Part shown: positions 42,699 through 51,734 of the stretch, one piece after another
Numbering within the stretch: position 1 is the first letter of the stretch
Layout: every line of letters starts with the position of its first letter
NCBI GenBank assembly: GCA_026014585.1
Contig: JAOZIA010000023.1
Span: 1-63,625 of the forward strand
Length of the DNA stretch: 63,625 nucleotides
Reading direction: 5' to 3'
Source: Candidatus Bathyarchaeota archaeon
GTDB taxonomy: Archaea; Thermoproteota; Bathyarchaeia; Bathyarchaeales; Bathycorpusculaceae
Translations under genes and position numbers: made by a program
The notes under the pieces: model-generated
Told to the model about the DNA's origin: nothing
What the model saw: only the letters and a program-made list of their open reading frames with translations
Database searches by the model: none

Positions 42699-44610
42699 AT
42701 GTTTCTAGGTTTGCTGGGGTAATCGTGTTTATGTTTGCCTTGTTGTTTAGGAAGTGGGCAAAGTTGATGGTTTTTTGTTTTTCTCCGTGGCAGACAAAGA
42801 TGCGTTCAGGTTTTGGCGTAAGATGCGTTAGGTAATTGACTAGTTGGCGTCTGTCAGAGTGTCCTGAGAATCCATCAACTGTATCTATCTGCATTTTTAC
42901 TTGGAACGCAGCGATTTTGCCTTCATTGTCCATCATTGTGACTTCGCTGACGCCTTTTTGCACACGTTTACCCATTGTGCCCTCGATTTGGTAGCTTACA
43001 AAGAGTATTGTGTTTTTGTCGTCACCCGCCCAGCTTTTGAAGTACTCAATTACTGGTCCACCTTCAAGCATGCCTGAGGTTGCTAGCACAATGCAGGGTT
43101 CGCCGTCGATGATGCTTTGGCGTATGCTTGGGTGCTCAACGATGGTGAAGTAGTCGGATTGGAATGGGTTTACTTCTTCGTGTAGGATGCTGTGGCGTAC
43201 TTCTCTGCCTAGGTATTCGGGGTAAGCGGTGTGTATGGCGGTTGCTTCGCTTATCATGCCTTCGATGAAGACAGGTGCTTCTTTTAGTATGCCTCGTTTC
43301 ATGTACCCATCTATGATGAGCATGATTTCTTGGGCTCTGCCAACGGCTGGAACAGGAATAAGCACTTTGCCTTTGCGTTCCAAAGTTTGATTCATGATTC
43401 TAACCATGGCTTCTTCTGCTTCAGTGCGTGAGGGCATGAAATCGTCTGTGCCACCGTACGTGGATTCGGTGATGACGGTTTCGATGCGTGGGAACTCTGT
43501 AGTTGCAGCTTCAAGCAGCATGGTTCTGCCAAACTTGTAGTCACTTGTATAGACTATATTGTGTAAGCCTTCACCAATGTGCAAGTGTACCATGGAGCCG
43601 CCCAAAATGTGCCCCGAATTGTGCAGGGTTAAGCGGATGTCAGGTGCAATATCTGTGACAACACCATAACGCAAGGGGATAGTGTGTAGGACGCATTCAC
43701 GTACGTCTTTTTGGTCATAATAGGGGGTGACGCCTTGTTTACTGGCAACGTCAAGATAATCCAGTTGCAGCATAGTCATAAGATTAGAGGTTGGTGCAGT
43801 GCAGTAGATTGGGCCATCATACCCGTACTTGTAGAGGAATGGGGCTAAACCACAGTGGTCAAGGTGTGCGTGGCTGATTACAACTGCATCTAAGGAATCA
43901 ATTTGGAACTGTGGTGAATCAAAACGTGGGAAAGACTCAAAAGCCCGCTGTGAACCCGGATTAATACCGCAGTCTAAAAGCACGCTGCTTTCACGTGTTT
44001 TTATTAGCCATGCAGACCTACCGACTTCCTGCGCGCCGCCCAGAACAGTCATACAGATGTCGCCAACATCGTAGGTTTTTGGTCGGAAAATGCGTTCGCC
44101 AACTGTTCTTAGGATGCGTTCGCGTTCTTTACTTTCTGAGTGCAGGTAGTGGCGCATGTGAGTTACTATTTTGGATTTGATTGGTGGGCTGCGGAGAACT
44201 TGGGGTCTCCATTTGGTTTTTTTGATGATTTCCTGCAAAACTGCCCCGTTTCGTCCGATGACTAAGCCTGGTTTTTTGGTTTCGATGATGATTTCGCCTA
44301 GGCTGGGGTCAAAGTTTATGTCGGTTATTTCTGCTTCTGCAGGGATTAGTTCGCGAGCGATTTTTTCTGCTTCTGTTTCATGTAGCCTCACTGATGGGTC
44401 TGGGCGTATAACAATTCTTTTTCGGATTACGCCAACGATTTCAGCCACAATGTTGCCTTGGTCTACTAGAATTTCGGGTTTTTTTGTGTAAACTGAAAGC
44501 ATGGGTCCTTCGTATTCGATTCTGGTGACTTCTGCATCGCGAGGGACATGCTCCAGAATGTACTGGCTGATTTCTACTTTGTCTTTGTCTTTTTCTTGTG
44601 TTCTAGCCAA
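42685..44610 (-). CDS. fttA: FttA/aCPSF1 transcription termination nuclease
   Basis: 641 residues. Two KH-type modules (about 1-140; the second has GLVIGRNGAVLQEII), then a metallo-beta-lactamase core with HAHLDHCG and SGHILGGSMV, then the beta-CASP domain (VFIEGMISEATAIHTAYPEYL) and final SGHSDRRQL and CHGEKQ motifs. This 5'-3' exo/endonuclease cleaves nascent RNA and ends transcription in archaea. Length is as expected. Adjacent to psmB (14 bp), a pairing found in many archaea. Confidence 0.96.
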   Translation of the reverse strand: MARTQEKDKDKVEISQYILEHVPRDAEVTRIEYEGPMLSVYTKKPEILVDQGNIVAEIVGVIRKRIVIRPDPSVRLHETEAEKIARELIPAEAEITDINFDPSLGEIIIETKKPGLVIGRNGAVLQEIIKKTKWRPQVLRSPPIKSKIVTHMRHYLHSESKERERILRTVGERIFRPKTYDVGDICMTVLGGAQEVGRSAWLIKTRESSVLLDCGINPGSQRAFESFPRFDSPQFQIDSLDAVVISHAHLDHCGLAPFLYKYGYDGPIYCTAPTSNLMTMLQLDYLDVASKQGVTPYYDQKDVRECVLHTIPLRYGVVTDIAPDIRLTLHNSGHILGGSMVHLHIGEGLHNIVYTSDYKFGRTMLLEAATTEFPRIETVITESTYGGTDDFMPSRTEAEEAMVRIMNQTLERKGKVLIPVPAVGRAQEIMLIIDGYMKRGILKEAPVFIEGMISEATAIHTAYPEYLGREVRHSILHEEVNPFQSDYFTIVEHPSIRQSIIDGEPCIVLATSGMLEGGPVIEYFKSWAGDDKNTILFVSYQIEGTMGKRVQKGVSEVTMMDNEGKIAAFQVKMQIDTVDGFSGHSDRRQLVNYLTHLTPKPERIFVCHGEKQKTINFAHFLNNKANINTITPANLETFRLL

Positions 44611-44624
44611 ACTTCTTTAACTTC

Positions 44625-45263
44625 CTATTTTGCGAGAAGTTGCCTTTTTTCTTCGTCGCTTAACTCTTTATAGCCATTATCATCAATCACAGTCACGTTA
44701 TAGTTGTTGCCGCTTGCAACATCACGTTTCATAGCTGCATTCACAGCCTTCACAATAATTGGCAACAACTCAGCAATTGACATGCCTTCCTTGTATTTAT
44801 CTTCCAAAATACCATAGGCTACAAGGGAGCCTGAACCAGTGCTGACTGATTTTTCTTCAGTTAAGCTACCATATGGGTCAAGATTGTAAACGTGTGGTCC
44901 GCTGTCATCTATCCCGCCAACAAGAACTTGTGTTGCCAGTGGCATGTACCTTGCTTGGAAAAGTAGGTTTGCAACAAGTCTTGCTGCTGTGGCAACGGGC
45001 ATTGGTCTGTTCATGCTTATCTTGTAGAGTTGGGCGTTTGCTGTTAGAATGTCAACTACGCGCTGGGCATCGGCGACGGTTCCCGCGATTGTCATGCCGA
45101 GGTGATCATCTATTTTGTAGACTTTTTTTCCAGCTTTATGAGCCACATAGTAGCCCATTGTTACTCTTGTGTCAGAAGCCAAAATTACGCCGTCTTTACA
45201 AACGACACCTATTGTGGTTGTTCCCTTGAGCACTAATTGGTTAGTTGTGTTGTTTTGTGACAT
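44625..45263 (-). CDS. psmB: proteasome beta subunit
   Basis: 212 residues from ATG 45263 (GGGAGA six nt upstream). A short propeptide ending in Gly precedes the catalytic Thr (LVLKG|TTTIGV). ASDTRVTMG, the catalytic Lys in the AGKKVYKIDD strand and GSGSLVAYGILE are conserved. The subunit forms the inner rings of the 20S core. The frame extends to 45314 without a ribosome binding site and is not needed. Confidence 0.96.
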   Translation of the reverse strand: MSQNNTTNQLVLKGTTTIGVVCKDGVILASDTRVTMGYYVAHKAGKKVYKIDDHLGMTIAGTVADAQRVVDILTANAQLYKISMNRPMPVATAARLVANLLFQARYMPLATQVLVGGIDDSGPHVYNLDPYGSLTEEKSVSTGSGSLVAYGILEDKYKEGMSIAELLPIIVKAVNAAMKRDVASGNNYNVTVIDDNGYKELSDEEKRQLLAK

Positions 45264-45433
45264 GTTCAGTCTCCCTAAAACTTGGAAATGCCATCCACTA
45301 GGAAGTAGCATCATGTAATCTTTTCTGAGATATTAATTAAGATTACGGTTTACACCCCTTGGCAAAGACAAAAAAATGTGCTCCAACTCTGCACCTACAT
45401 TAATCACCTGTAAAAATAGGAGAAACAAATAGT

Positions 45434-46387
45434 TTATTCTATTTGGTAGCGGTTCCCAACGCTGCCCCACGCAAAAGCCTCAGGTAACGCTTGTGCGATT
45501 GCTTGTATTGCTTTCCAGCCTGTGCAATGCGACGCAACAATCAATGCAGGATTAATGTCTTTTAATTCCTCTACTGTTTGGGCGATTCTTTTTTCGTACT
45601 CTTGCCCTGCCAAATGAAATCCGCCCAAAACAGCATAAACACTCCTATCTGTTAACTGTTGAGCATAACGCAGTGTATTAATAATTCCCGCATGAGCGCA
45701 ACCTGAAACAACCACCAACCCCTTACCTGCAACATCAAAAACCAAAGCGCGCTCCTCAACAAGAGCAGGGTCAGGTTGCCATTTGTTGTTCTCCAAAATT
45801 CTGTTTGAAGCGTTTCCTGTTTCAAAACTGGTTTTTCTTGGAATCTCACCCGTGACAAGGGCGCAGCCATCAGCGATTAAACTGGGGTGCTTGGTGGTTA
45901 TGATTTTGCAGGGATTTAGTTGTTCGGGGTTTGGTAGGCGTTTGTGTTCTCGTATTGTGCCATTGGGCATTGCAGATCCGTGCAGTTTAAACATGTTTTC
46001 ATGAGCAATTATTTGTAGGTCGGGGTTGTTTATGGCTTGAACTGCCGCTTGCAAGCCGCCGCAATGGTCATAGTGTCCATGAGACAAAACCAGCCAATCT
46101 ACCTCCCCTAAATCCAGACCCATGCGTAGGGCATTGGTTACTACACCATCTGAGCTAACACCCGTATCAAAAAGGATAGTGTAGGGTTTGCCCGCGTAAA
46201 TTTTGATTAGTAATGCAAATCCGTGCTCGCCCATTGGTAATTGAGCGCCTTCTTTTCGACTTGCAGTGTTCCAGCGTCTATACGTTAATACCTGTTTTTT
46301 GTCATTTGCTGAAAGAAGATCTACAGAATTGTCTACCAAGCTTACGATTTCGATTTTGCGTGCTGCTCTAATTTGGATTTGTGGCAT
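45434..46387 (-). CDS. metallo-beta-lactamase-fold hydrolase (COG1237 type)
   Basis: 317 residues. Motifs SHGHYDHCGG, VSGCAHAGIINTL and the late VASHCTGWKA show the MBL metal site. The family includes the enzyme that forms the methanopterin precursor (7,8-dihydropterin-6-yl)methyl-aminobenzene ribofuranosyl phosphate; the INNPDL.IIAHEN pattern fits. Whether this copy makes pterins is not provable here. ATG 46387 follows the lrp stop directly (TAGATG), so the two form an operon. Confidence 0.85.
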   Translation of the reverse strand: MPQIQIRAARKIEIVSLVDNSVDLLSANDKKQVLTYRRWNTASRKEGAQLPMGEHGFALLIKIYAGKPYTILFDTGVSSDGVVTNALRMGLDLGEVDWLVLSHGHYDHCGGLQAAVQAINNPDLQIIAHENMFKLHGSAMPNGTIREHKRLPNPEQLNPCKIITTKHPSLIADGCALVTGEIPRKTSFETGNASNRILENNKWQPDPALVEERALVFDVAGKGLVVVSGCAHAGIINTLRYAQQLTDRSVYAVLGGFHLAGQEYEKRIAQTVEELKDINPALIVASHCTGWKAIQAIAQALPEAFAWGSVGNRYQIE

Positions 46388-46957
46388 CTATAGGGTGCCT
46401 CTGTACTGGTTTGTGGTTGGGCATCCAACGCATTTTTTTGATTCAAATCTGCTACAAGGGTTGCAATCAACCTTGCAGGGAGTACCTTCTTTTTCTTTAC
46501 TTGCCAAATTTTCGCGTATTTGTAAAAATGTTGAGAAGTATGTTTCGCTTACTGGGTAGAACTCTGAGCGGCGGATGCCTTTGCTGCACCGAAGTGAACA
46601 TTTTTCCATGGATATGCTTTCAAGGGTTTCTTGGGTTTCTGCGACGACAATTGCGATAAGGTTGTAGCCGCCCACGGTTTTGAACATCTGGATTACTCGT
46701 GGGCATTTTTCGTATCGGTGTAAGAGTTCTTGCATTGCTTCGGCGCTTTCCATTTCCAGCATGACAATGGCGGGGTGTAGTCCAAGTGCGGTTGGGTTTA
46801 TGAGTGCGGAAACTTTGATGGTGCCGTTTTTTAGTAGGCGTTCTAGTCTTTTTTTGGTTCCCATGCTTGTGTAGCCTATGGCTTGGGATAGTTCTTGTAG
46901 GGTAATGCGTCCATTTTCTTGGAGGCAGGTGATTATTTTTTTGTCTATGGCGTCCAT
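46388..46957 (-). CDS. Lrp/AsnC-family regulator with C-terminal cysteine cluster
   Basis: 189 residues: winged helix (about 1-60, RITLQELSQAIGYTSMGTKKRLERL), an alpha/beta RAM-like domain (about 65-145) including a CSLRC pair, and an added C-terminal segment CKVDCNPCSRFESKKCVGC with five cysteines. Ordinary Lrp proteins lack this tail; it resembles a metal or Fe-S site and could be a redox or metal sensor. The gene is divergent from mrp and has operator palindromes at its promoter (46985-47030), so it likely regulates itself and the neighbouring genes. Confidence 0.85.
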   Translation of the reverse strand: MDAIDKKIITCLQENGRITLQELSQAIGYTSMGTKKRLERLLKNGTIKVSALINPTALGLHPAIVMLEMESAEAMQELLHRYEKCPRVIQMFKTVGGYNLIAIVVAETQETLESISMEKCSLRCSKGIRRSEFYPVSETYFSTFLQIRENLASKEKEGTPCKVDCNPCSRFESKKCVGCPTTNQYRGTL

Positions 46958-46984
46958 CGTTGGTTCATCTTTAACTTGTAAGTT

Positions 46985-47030
46985 GTTTATAAAATAAACA
47001 AAAAGTATTAATAAGGTTTATGTTATAAAC
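46985..47030. promoter_or_regulatory. paired operators clamping the lrp/mrp TATA region
   Basis: GTTTA-TAAAA-TAAAC (46985-46999) and GTTTA-TGTTA-TAAAC (47016-47030), 31 bp centre to centre. The 16-bp spacer AAAAAGTATTAATAAG holds TATTAATA, usable as TATA box in both directions: about 21 bp leader for mrp and 26 for the lrp gene. Identical architecture is found at 51616-51661 and 53004-53049. Confidence 0.75.
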
Positions 47031-47054
47031 TCAAGATACTTAGAAGATGAAAAA

Positions 47055-47993
47055 ATGACCGATAAAACAACCACCCCTGAAGAATGCAACGGCAAATGCG
47101 ATACATGCAACACAACAGACAACTGCAACGACCCAAAAAAGAAGCAACAACAAGAAGACCAACAAAGAAAAGCCAACCTAAGCAAAATTAAACATAAAAT
47201 CGCAGTTATCAGCGGAAAAGGTGGAGTAGGCAAAAGCACCGTAACCGCAAACCTTGCCGCAGCATTCAGACAAAACGGCAAAAAAGTCGGCGTACTAGAC
47301 GCAGACATCCACGGTCCATGTATCCCCAAAATGTTGGGGCTTAAAGGCAGAACCTTAACCGGAGGTTTTGATGGCAAATTCCTTCCAGTAGTGGGCAAAA
47401 TGGGCATAAAAGTCGTTTCCATGGATTTTCTGCTGGAAAACGATGAGGAACCCGTAATTTGGCGTGGCCCTCTCAAAATGCGGGCAATTCAGCAGTTCAT
47501 ATCTGATGTGGAATGGGGTGAACTAGATTACTTGTTTGTGGATTTGCCGCCGGGAACAGGTGATGAACCCTTAAGTGTCATCCAACTAATCCCCGACCTA
47601 GACGGCGTACTCATAGTAACCATGCCCTCCGAAGTTTCCGAGGCAGTGGTTAAAAAATCCGTTTCATTCGCCAAAGCCGCTGAAGTTCCAGTAATCGGCA
47701 TCATCGAAAACATGAGCGGGTTTGTTTGCCCCGACTGCGGCAAAAAAATAGATATCTTCAAGTCAGGTGGCGGCAAAAAGATCGCGCAAGACCTATCCGT
47801 ACCCTACTTAGGCAGCCTCCCAATTGACCCAACTGTTTGCACCGATGCAGACAAAGGCTTAGCTTTCATTGTTGAAAACCAAGATTCGGCAGCCGCTAAA
47901 GCCTTCAGGGAAATAATCACAAAAATTACTCAGTCACAAAAAGCCGACACCAAAAACAAGTTGTCAGCTTTATTTTCAGGTGGTAAAAAATGA
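47055..47993 (+). CDS. Mrp/NBP35-type Fe-S carrier ATPase
   Basis: 312 residues. A Cys-rich start (CNGKCDTCNTTDNC, about 10-25) as in NBP35 is followed by the deviant Walker A GKGGVGKS (about 57-64), switch DADIHGP, GWGELD-like EWGELDYLFVDLPPGTGD and a CPDCGKK pair (about 223-228) that can hold a bridging [4Fe-4S] cluster. It assembles and transfers Fe-S clusters. The following NifX-like gene overlaps by 4 nt, the same partnership seen as a fusion in Desulfovibrio MrpORP. Confidence 0.92.
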   Translation: MTDKTTTPEECNGKCDTCNTTDNCNDPKKKQQQEDQQRKANLSKIKHKIAVISGKGGVGKSTVTANLAAAFRQNGKKVGVLDADIHGPCIPKMLGLKGRTLTGGFDGKFLPVVGKMGIKVVSMDFLLENDEEPVIWRGPLKMRAIQQFISDVEWGELDYLFVDLPPGTGDEPLSVIQLIPDLDGVLIVTMPSEVSEAVVKKSVSFAKAAEVPVIGIIENMSGFVCPDCGKKIDIFKSGGGKKIAQDLSVPYLGSLPIDPTVCTDADKGLAFIVENQDSAAAKAFREIITKITQSQKADTKNKLSALFSGGKK

Positions 47994-48358
47994 AAGTATG
48001 TGTTAGCTCAACAGCAGACAATTTAGATGCGCAAGTTGACCCACGCTTTGGTAGATGCCAATACCTCATTGTGGTAGACACTGAAACCATGCAGCACGAA
48101 ACCATCCCCAACATGGCTGCAGGCTGCTCAGGCGGAGCAGGAATCCAAGCAGCACAAAACATGGTAAACAAAGGCGTAAAAGTGGTTATAACGGGAAATG
48201 TTGGACCTAACGCTTTTGGAGCCCTATCCGCTGCAGGCATAGAAATAGTGACTGGCGCATCAGGAACAATCCGTGAAGCAGTTGAAAAATTCAAAAACGG
48301 TAAATTGCAAAAGGCTGGTTCGCCAACAGTTGACGGCCACTTTGGCATGAACCCTTAA
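47990..48358 (+). CDS. NifX/dinitrogenase-cofactor-like protein 1
   Basis: 122 residues of the DiMo/NifX fold: MKVCVSSTADNLDAQVDPRFG start, a middle PNMAAGCSGGAGIQAAQ with cysteine in the cofactor pocket, VVITGNVGPNAFGALSAAGI, and a C-terminal helix. Such proteins bind Mo-Fe-S or Mo-Cu clusters in transit. Overlap with mrp suggests that it receives clusters from it. Confidence 0.9.
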   Translation: MKVCVSSTADNLDAQVDPRFGRCQYLIVVDTETMQHETIPNMAAGCSGGAGIQAAQNMVNKGVKVVITGNVGPNAFGALSAAGIEIVTGASGTIREAVEKFKNGKLQKAGSPTVDGHFGMNP

Positions 48359-48382
48359 AGTACCCTTGTTGGAGGTGAATGT

Positions 48383-48757
48383 ATGACAAAAAGAATTATT
48401 GTTCCCACAGAAGACCAAAACGGTTTAAACACTGCCTTAGCACAACACTTCGGACGTGCACCATACTTCACAGTTGTCGAATTAGACGATAGCGGCAATG
48501 TTGCTAACGTTAAAGCAGTCGCAAACACTGGCGAACACGCCGGCGGTGTCGGTCAAGCACACGACCACATTGTAGCACTACAACCCGATGCAATCGTAGC
48601 TTACGGGATGGGTCCTAGAGGTTTAATGAGCTTTGCAAACGCTGGCATAAAGGTTCTAAAAGCAAACGCAGATACAGTAAATGAGGTCGTCACAGCCTAC
48701 AAAGAAGGCAAACTTTTGGCACTTACCGACGGCTGCGAACACGCACACCATCAATAA
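48383..48757 (+). CDS. NifX/dinitrogenase-cofactor-like protein 2
   Basis: 124 residues, same fold as the previous gene: IIVPTEDQNGLNTALAQHFG start, and GEHAGGVGQAHDHIV in place of the first protein's Cys-Gly segment. It ends DGCEHAHHQ. The His-rich motifs suggest a different metal or cluster from copy 1. TTGGAGGTGAATG upstream of ATG 48383 is a strong ribosome binding site. Confidence 0.9.
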   Translation: MTKRIIVPTEDQNGLNTALAQHFGRAPYFTVVELDDSGNVANVKAVANTGEHAGGVGQAHDHIVALQPDAIVAYGMGPRGLMSFANAGIKVLKANADTVNEVVTAYKEGKLLALTDGCEHAHHQ

Positions 48758-48811
48758 AAACAAACCCCTATCTTTCCTTATTTTATTTCTTTTTTAGTGG
48801 AGGAAAAATCT

Positions 48812-49648
48812 TTGATAATTTCAGTTGCCAGCGGAAAAGGTGGAACAGGAAAAACCTCAGTAGCCGTGAATATGGCGCTTTCCGTGGGGAACCTTCAACT
48901 TTTAGACTGTGATGTTGAAGAACCCAACGCACACCTGCTTTTGCACCCTGAAATCACCCGCAAAGAACCCGTTTACACCCAAATCCCCAAAGTAGACCAA
49001 CAACTCTGCAACGGTTGCGGAGAATGCGCCAAAACCTGCCAGTTCCATGCTCTATTTGTAGCCGCAAAAAACGTCATGATTTTTCCCGAACTCTGTCACA
49101 GCTGTGGCGGATGCGCGCTTGTTTGCCCTCAAAAAGCAATCACTTGGGAAAAACACGAAATCGGTACTCTAAACTTTGGAAAAACTGACAGTTTAGAGCT
49201 TGTTTTTGGGGAACTTACCGTGAGTAAACCGTTAGCTATTCCGGTTATTAAAGCCGTCAAAAACCAACTCAATCCAGAGACTAACGTGATTGTTGATTCT
49301 CCACCCGGAACCAGTTGCTCATTTGTGGAAACTGTTCGTGGTAGTGACTTCTGCATTCTGGTTACTGAGCCGACGCCGTTTGGGTTGCATGATTTGACGA
49401 TTGCTGTTGAGGTTCTGCGTCGTTTATCTGTCCCGTTTGGTGTCGTGGTTAATCGTGCGGGTGTAGGTGATAGAAAACTTTACCAATACTGCCAAGATGA
49501 AGGCATCCAGATTCTGCTTGAGATTCCCTACGACCGCCGAATCGCTGAGCTTTACTCGCGGGGAACTGCGTTTGTTTTAGAAATGCCCCAGTGGAAAGAA
49601 AAATTCCAAGCCCTCTACAAAAACATCAAGGAGACAGTTAAGAAATGA
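48812..49648 (+). CDS. MinD-type ATPase with ferredoxin insert 1
   Basis: 278 residues from TTG 48812 (GGAGG at 48799-48803, eight nt away). Walker A GKGGTGKTS, two [4Fe-4S] sets inserted after the switch I region (CNGCGECAKTC and CHSCGGCALVC), and DSPPGTSCSFVETV as Walker B region. These Fe-S ATPases occur as pairs in orp-type operons. The second copy follows with a 4-nt overlap, suggesting a heterodimer. Confidence 0.92.
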   Translation: MIISVASGKGGTGKTSVAVNMALSVGNLQLLDCDVEEPNAHLLLHPEITRKEPVYTQIPKVDQQLCNGCGECAKTCQFHALFVAAKNVMIFPELCHSCGGCALVCPQKAITWEKHEIGTLNFGKTDSLELVFGELTVSKPLAIPVIKAVKNQLNPETNVIVDSPPGTSCSFVETVRGSDFCILVTEPTPFGLHDLTIAVEVLRRLSVPFGVVVNRAGVGDRKLYQYCQDEGIQILLEIPYDRRIAELYSRGTAFVLEMPQWKEKFQALYKNIKETVKK

Positions 49649-50520
49649 AGCAGTTAACCGTTTTAAGTGGCAAAGGCGGTACAGGCAAAACCTCGCTTAC
49701 TGCATCTTTTGCGGTTTTGGCAAAACATGCGGTTGTTGCGGATTGTGATGTGGATGCTCCTGACCTTCACATGCTCTTACATCCCCAAGTTATCAGCGAG
49801 CAAGACTTTGTTGGTTCAAAACTTGCGACTATAGACCAAGAAAAATGTGTTAAATGTGGATTATGTAAAAAAAGTTGTCACTTTGACGCCATAACCAGCA
49901 GCTTAGAAGTTGACGCAGTTGCTTGTGAAGGCTGTGGTGTATGCAAAATTGTTTGCCCCGCTGATGCAGTAACTTTTGCGCCCCGGGTCTCAGGTAAAGC
50001 CTTCATTTCAAAAACAAAATATGGGTTCATGTCTCATGCCCAGCTTTTCCCTGGCGAGGCGAACTCTGGGAAACTGGTGACACTTGTTAGACAAAACGCA
50101 AAAGTCATAGCTGAAAAGGAAGGCTGCGGCTTGGTTATTATTGATGGTTCGCCTGGGATTGGTTGCCCCGTTATTGCTTCAATCGCTGGCGTGGATGCGG
50201 CGTTGGTGGTTTCTGAGCCGACTCTTTCAGGGATTCATGACTTAACCCGTGTTCTCCAACTGTTAAAACACTTCAACGTGCAACCCTTCATCTGCGTAAA
50301 CATGCATGACATAAATGCTGAAAACACCAAAAAAATCATGGACTACTGCAAAGAAAACAGCGTTGAGATTGTGGGCACGGTTTCTTATAACGCTAAATTT
50401 ACTGAGGCAATGGTGAATGGGCAAACCGTTGTCGAGTACGCGCCTGAATCTGTTGTTTCACAGCAAATTCGGGGTATGTGGAGCCAACTGTTTAAGGTCT
50501 TAAATGCCGACACGAAATAA
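49645..50520 (+). CDS. MinD-type ATPase with ferredoxin insert 2
   Basis: 291 residues. Walker A GKGGTGKTS, cysteine sets CVKCGLCKKSC and CEGCGVCKIVC, and DGSPGIGCPVIAS as switch II. Sequence similarity to the previous gene is clear along the whole length, so the pair arose by duplication. ATP use is likely coupled to cluster loading of the NifX-like proteins, as proposed for the ORP complex. Confidence 0.92.
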   Translation: MKQLTVLSGKGGTGKTSLTASFAVLAKHAVVADCDVDAPDLHMLLHPQVISEQDFVGSKLATIDQEKCVKCGLCKKSCHFDAITSSLEVDAVACEGCGVCKIVCPADAVTFAPRVSGKAFISKTKYGFMSHAQLFPGEANSGKLVTLVRQNAKVIAEKEGCGLVIIDGSPGIGCPVIASIAGVDAALVVSEPTLSGIHDLTRVLQLLKHFNVQPFICVNMHDINAENTKKIMDYCKENSVEIVGTVSYNAKFTEAMVNGQTVVEYAPESVVSQQIRGMWSQLFKVLNADTK

Positions 50521-50522
50521 TA

Positions 50523-50987
50523 CTACTCGTATATGGGTATGTCTGAGTGTTTTTTTGCTTCATCAATTATTGGACCTTTAACGATAAAGCCAACTGCTAG
50601 TCCACTGCCCCTGATAACAAGTAAGTTGTCTTGTGGGTTTACCTCAAATTTTTTGAGGGTATCTATTGGAACCATGATGCTTTCCCTTATTTTTTTAACC
50701 CAGCAGTAAACATGTGAACCCACCCTTGTTGCTTGTCCCTCTGCAATCTCAAATGTTTTAAGTTGAGGACACTTATCCAGCACTGTCCACAAAACCGTGT
50801 CCTTTAGCAACTCGGTAGATGTTACGCCAAAACCGCCTGAACGCTTACTGCCCGACATCAAAATTACTCTCGCATCATCAACCAAGTTGTACTCTTTGAG
50901 GGCTTGGTCTGGAATTGTGATTTTCCCGTTATTGCTCACCTTTGACCAAGCGAAAACAAATTTTCCACCTTTGACTAACTGAGGCAC
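50523..50987 (-). CDS. AbrB-like two-domain protein
   Basis: 154 residues with two swapped-hairpin-like segments: VSNNGKITIPDQALKEYNLV (about 17-36) and ESIMVPIDTLKKFEVNPQDN (about 106-125), each followed by a VILMSGS/LLVIRGS strand. This resembles AbrB/SpoVT DNA-binding repeats. It is convergent with the ATPase pair (2 bp apart) and could be a regulator in the redox island. The assignment is by pattern only. Confidence 0.55.
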   Translation of the reverse strand: MPQLVKGGKFVFAWSKVSNNGKITIPDQALKEYNLVDDARVILMSGSKRSGGFGVTSTELLKDTVLWTVLDKCPQLKTFEIAEGQATRVGSHVYCWVKKIRESIMVPIDTLKKFEVNPQDNLLVIRGSGLAVGFIVKGPIIDEAKKHSDIPIYE

Positions 50988-51008
50988 ACTGCTTTTTCTC
51001 CAAAAAGG

Positions 51009-51581
51009 TTATTTGATGCGGAAAATGGTAAAAGACTGCTCAGGGAGAAATGTTTCTTCTTTATCCAATTGGTAACCTGCCTGATTCATCTCCGCTATCA
51101 GGTCTTCTTTGGCTACAAAATGCCCAAACACCTTATGAAAACTCAATCCAACGCTGGCGTTGTACTCCAAAATTGCAACTCTTCCCTCTTCTGGGTTTAG
51201 GGCAATTCGCAGTTTCTTAAAGTATTCAACGCGGTCAGGAAGGTGATGGCAAACGTTACGCATAAACACTAAATCCAGGTCTCTTTCTGCTTGAGGCGGG
51301 GTTTTTTCAGCAATCAGAACTGTTTCAAGATTAGTTAGTCCTTGTTCTTTTGCGCAGTCTTTGATGTAGTTTAAGAAATCCACGTTCACGTCTATGGCGA
51401 ACACGCGTCCTTTTGGTCCAACTGCTTTGGCAAACTGCATGGCAAAATATCCGCCGCCTGAGCCTATGTCTGCAATTTTTTGTTCTGGTTGCAGATTTAA
51501 GGCTTTGAGGACTTGGTCGGGTTTGTTTTTGGGGTCAGAGGCTTTTTTGTTAAACATTTCTGCTTTGGTGTTTTTAGTCAT
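51009..51581 (-). CDS. SAM-dependent methyltransferase (class I)
   Basis: 190 residues from ATG 51581. Rossmann motif ADIGSGGGYFAMQFA, then VFAIDVNVDFLNYI, VFMRNVCHHLPDRVEYFKKL and AILEYNASVGLSFHK; the UbiE/ArsM-like class. Substrate unknown; arsenic or other metalloid methylation is conceivable but the typical cysteines are not evident. Its promoter carries the paired operators of 51616-51661, linking it to the redox island. Confidence 0.85.
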   Translation of the reverse strand: MTKNTKAEMFNKKASDPKNKPDQVLKALNLQPEQKIADIGSGGGYFAMQFAKAVGPKGRVFAIDVNVDFLNYIKDCAKEQGLTNLETVLIAEKTPPQAERDLDLVFMRNVCHHLPDRVEYFKKLRIALNPEEGRVAILEYNASVGLSFHKVFGHFVAKEDLIAEMNQAGYQLDKEETFLPEQSFTIFRIK

Positions 51582-51615
51582 GTTTACTTGCCTCAATTAT
51601 GGTAGATTATATGGT

Positions 51616-51661
51616 GTTTAATTGTTAAATAATTTTGTTATATCGTGTTTATTTTCTAAAC
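51616..51661. promoter_or_regulatory. paired operators at the methyltransferase/ferritin-like promoter
   Basis: GTTTA-ATTGT-TAAAT (51616-51630, last base deviates) and GTTTA-TTTTC-TAAAC (51647-51661), 31 bp centre to centre, flanking AATTTTGTTATATCGT with TTATAT or, on the minus strand, GATATAAC. The TATA position fits the methyltransferase gene (leader about 30 nt); the ferritin-like gene begins 73 bp away and may use the same or a later TATA (51686-51700). Confidence 0.72.
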
Positions 51662-51734
51662 TACAGTTAAGGTTTTAACCCAAAGAAATAAAAATATTTT
51701 AGAACTAAATAGTAACAAGAAAGAGGCTAAAAGT

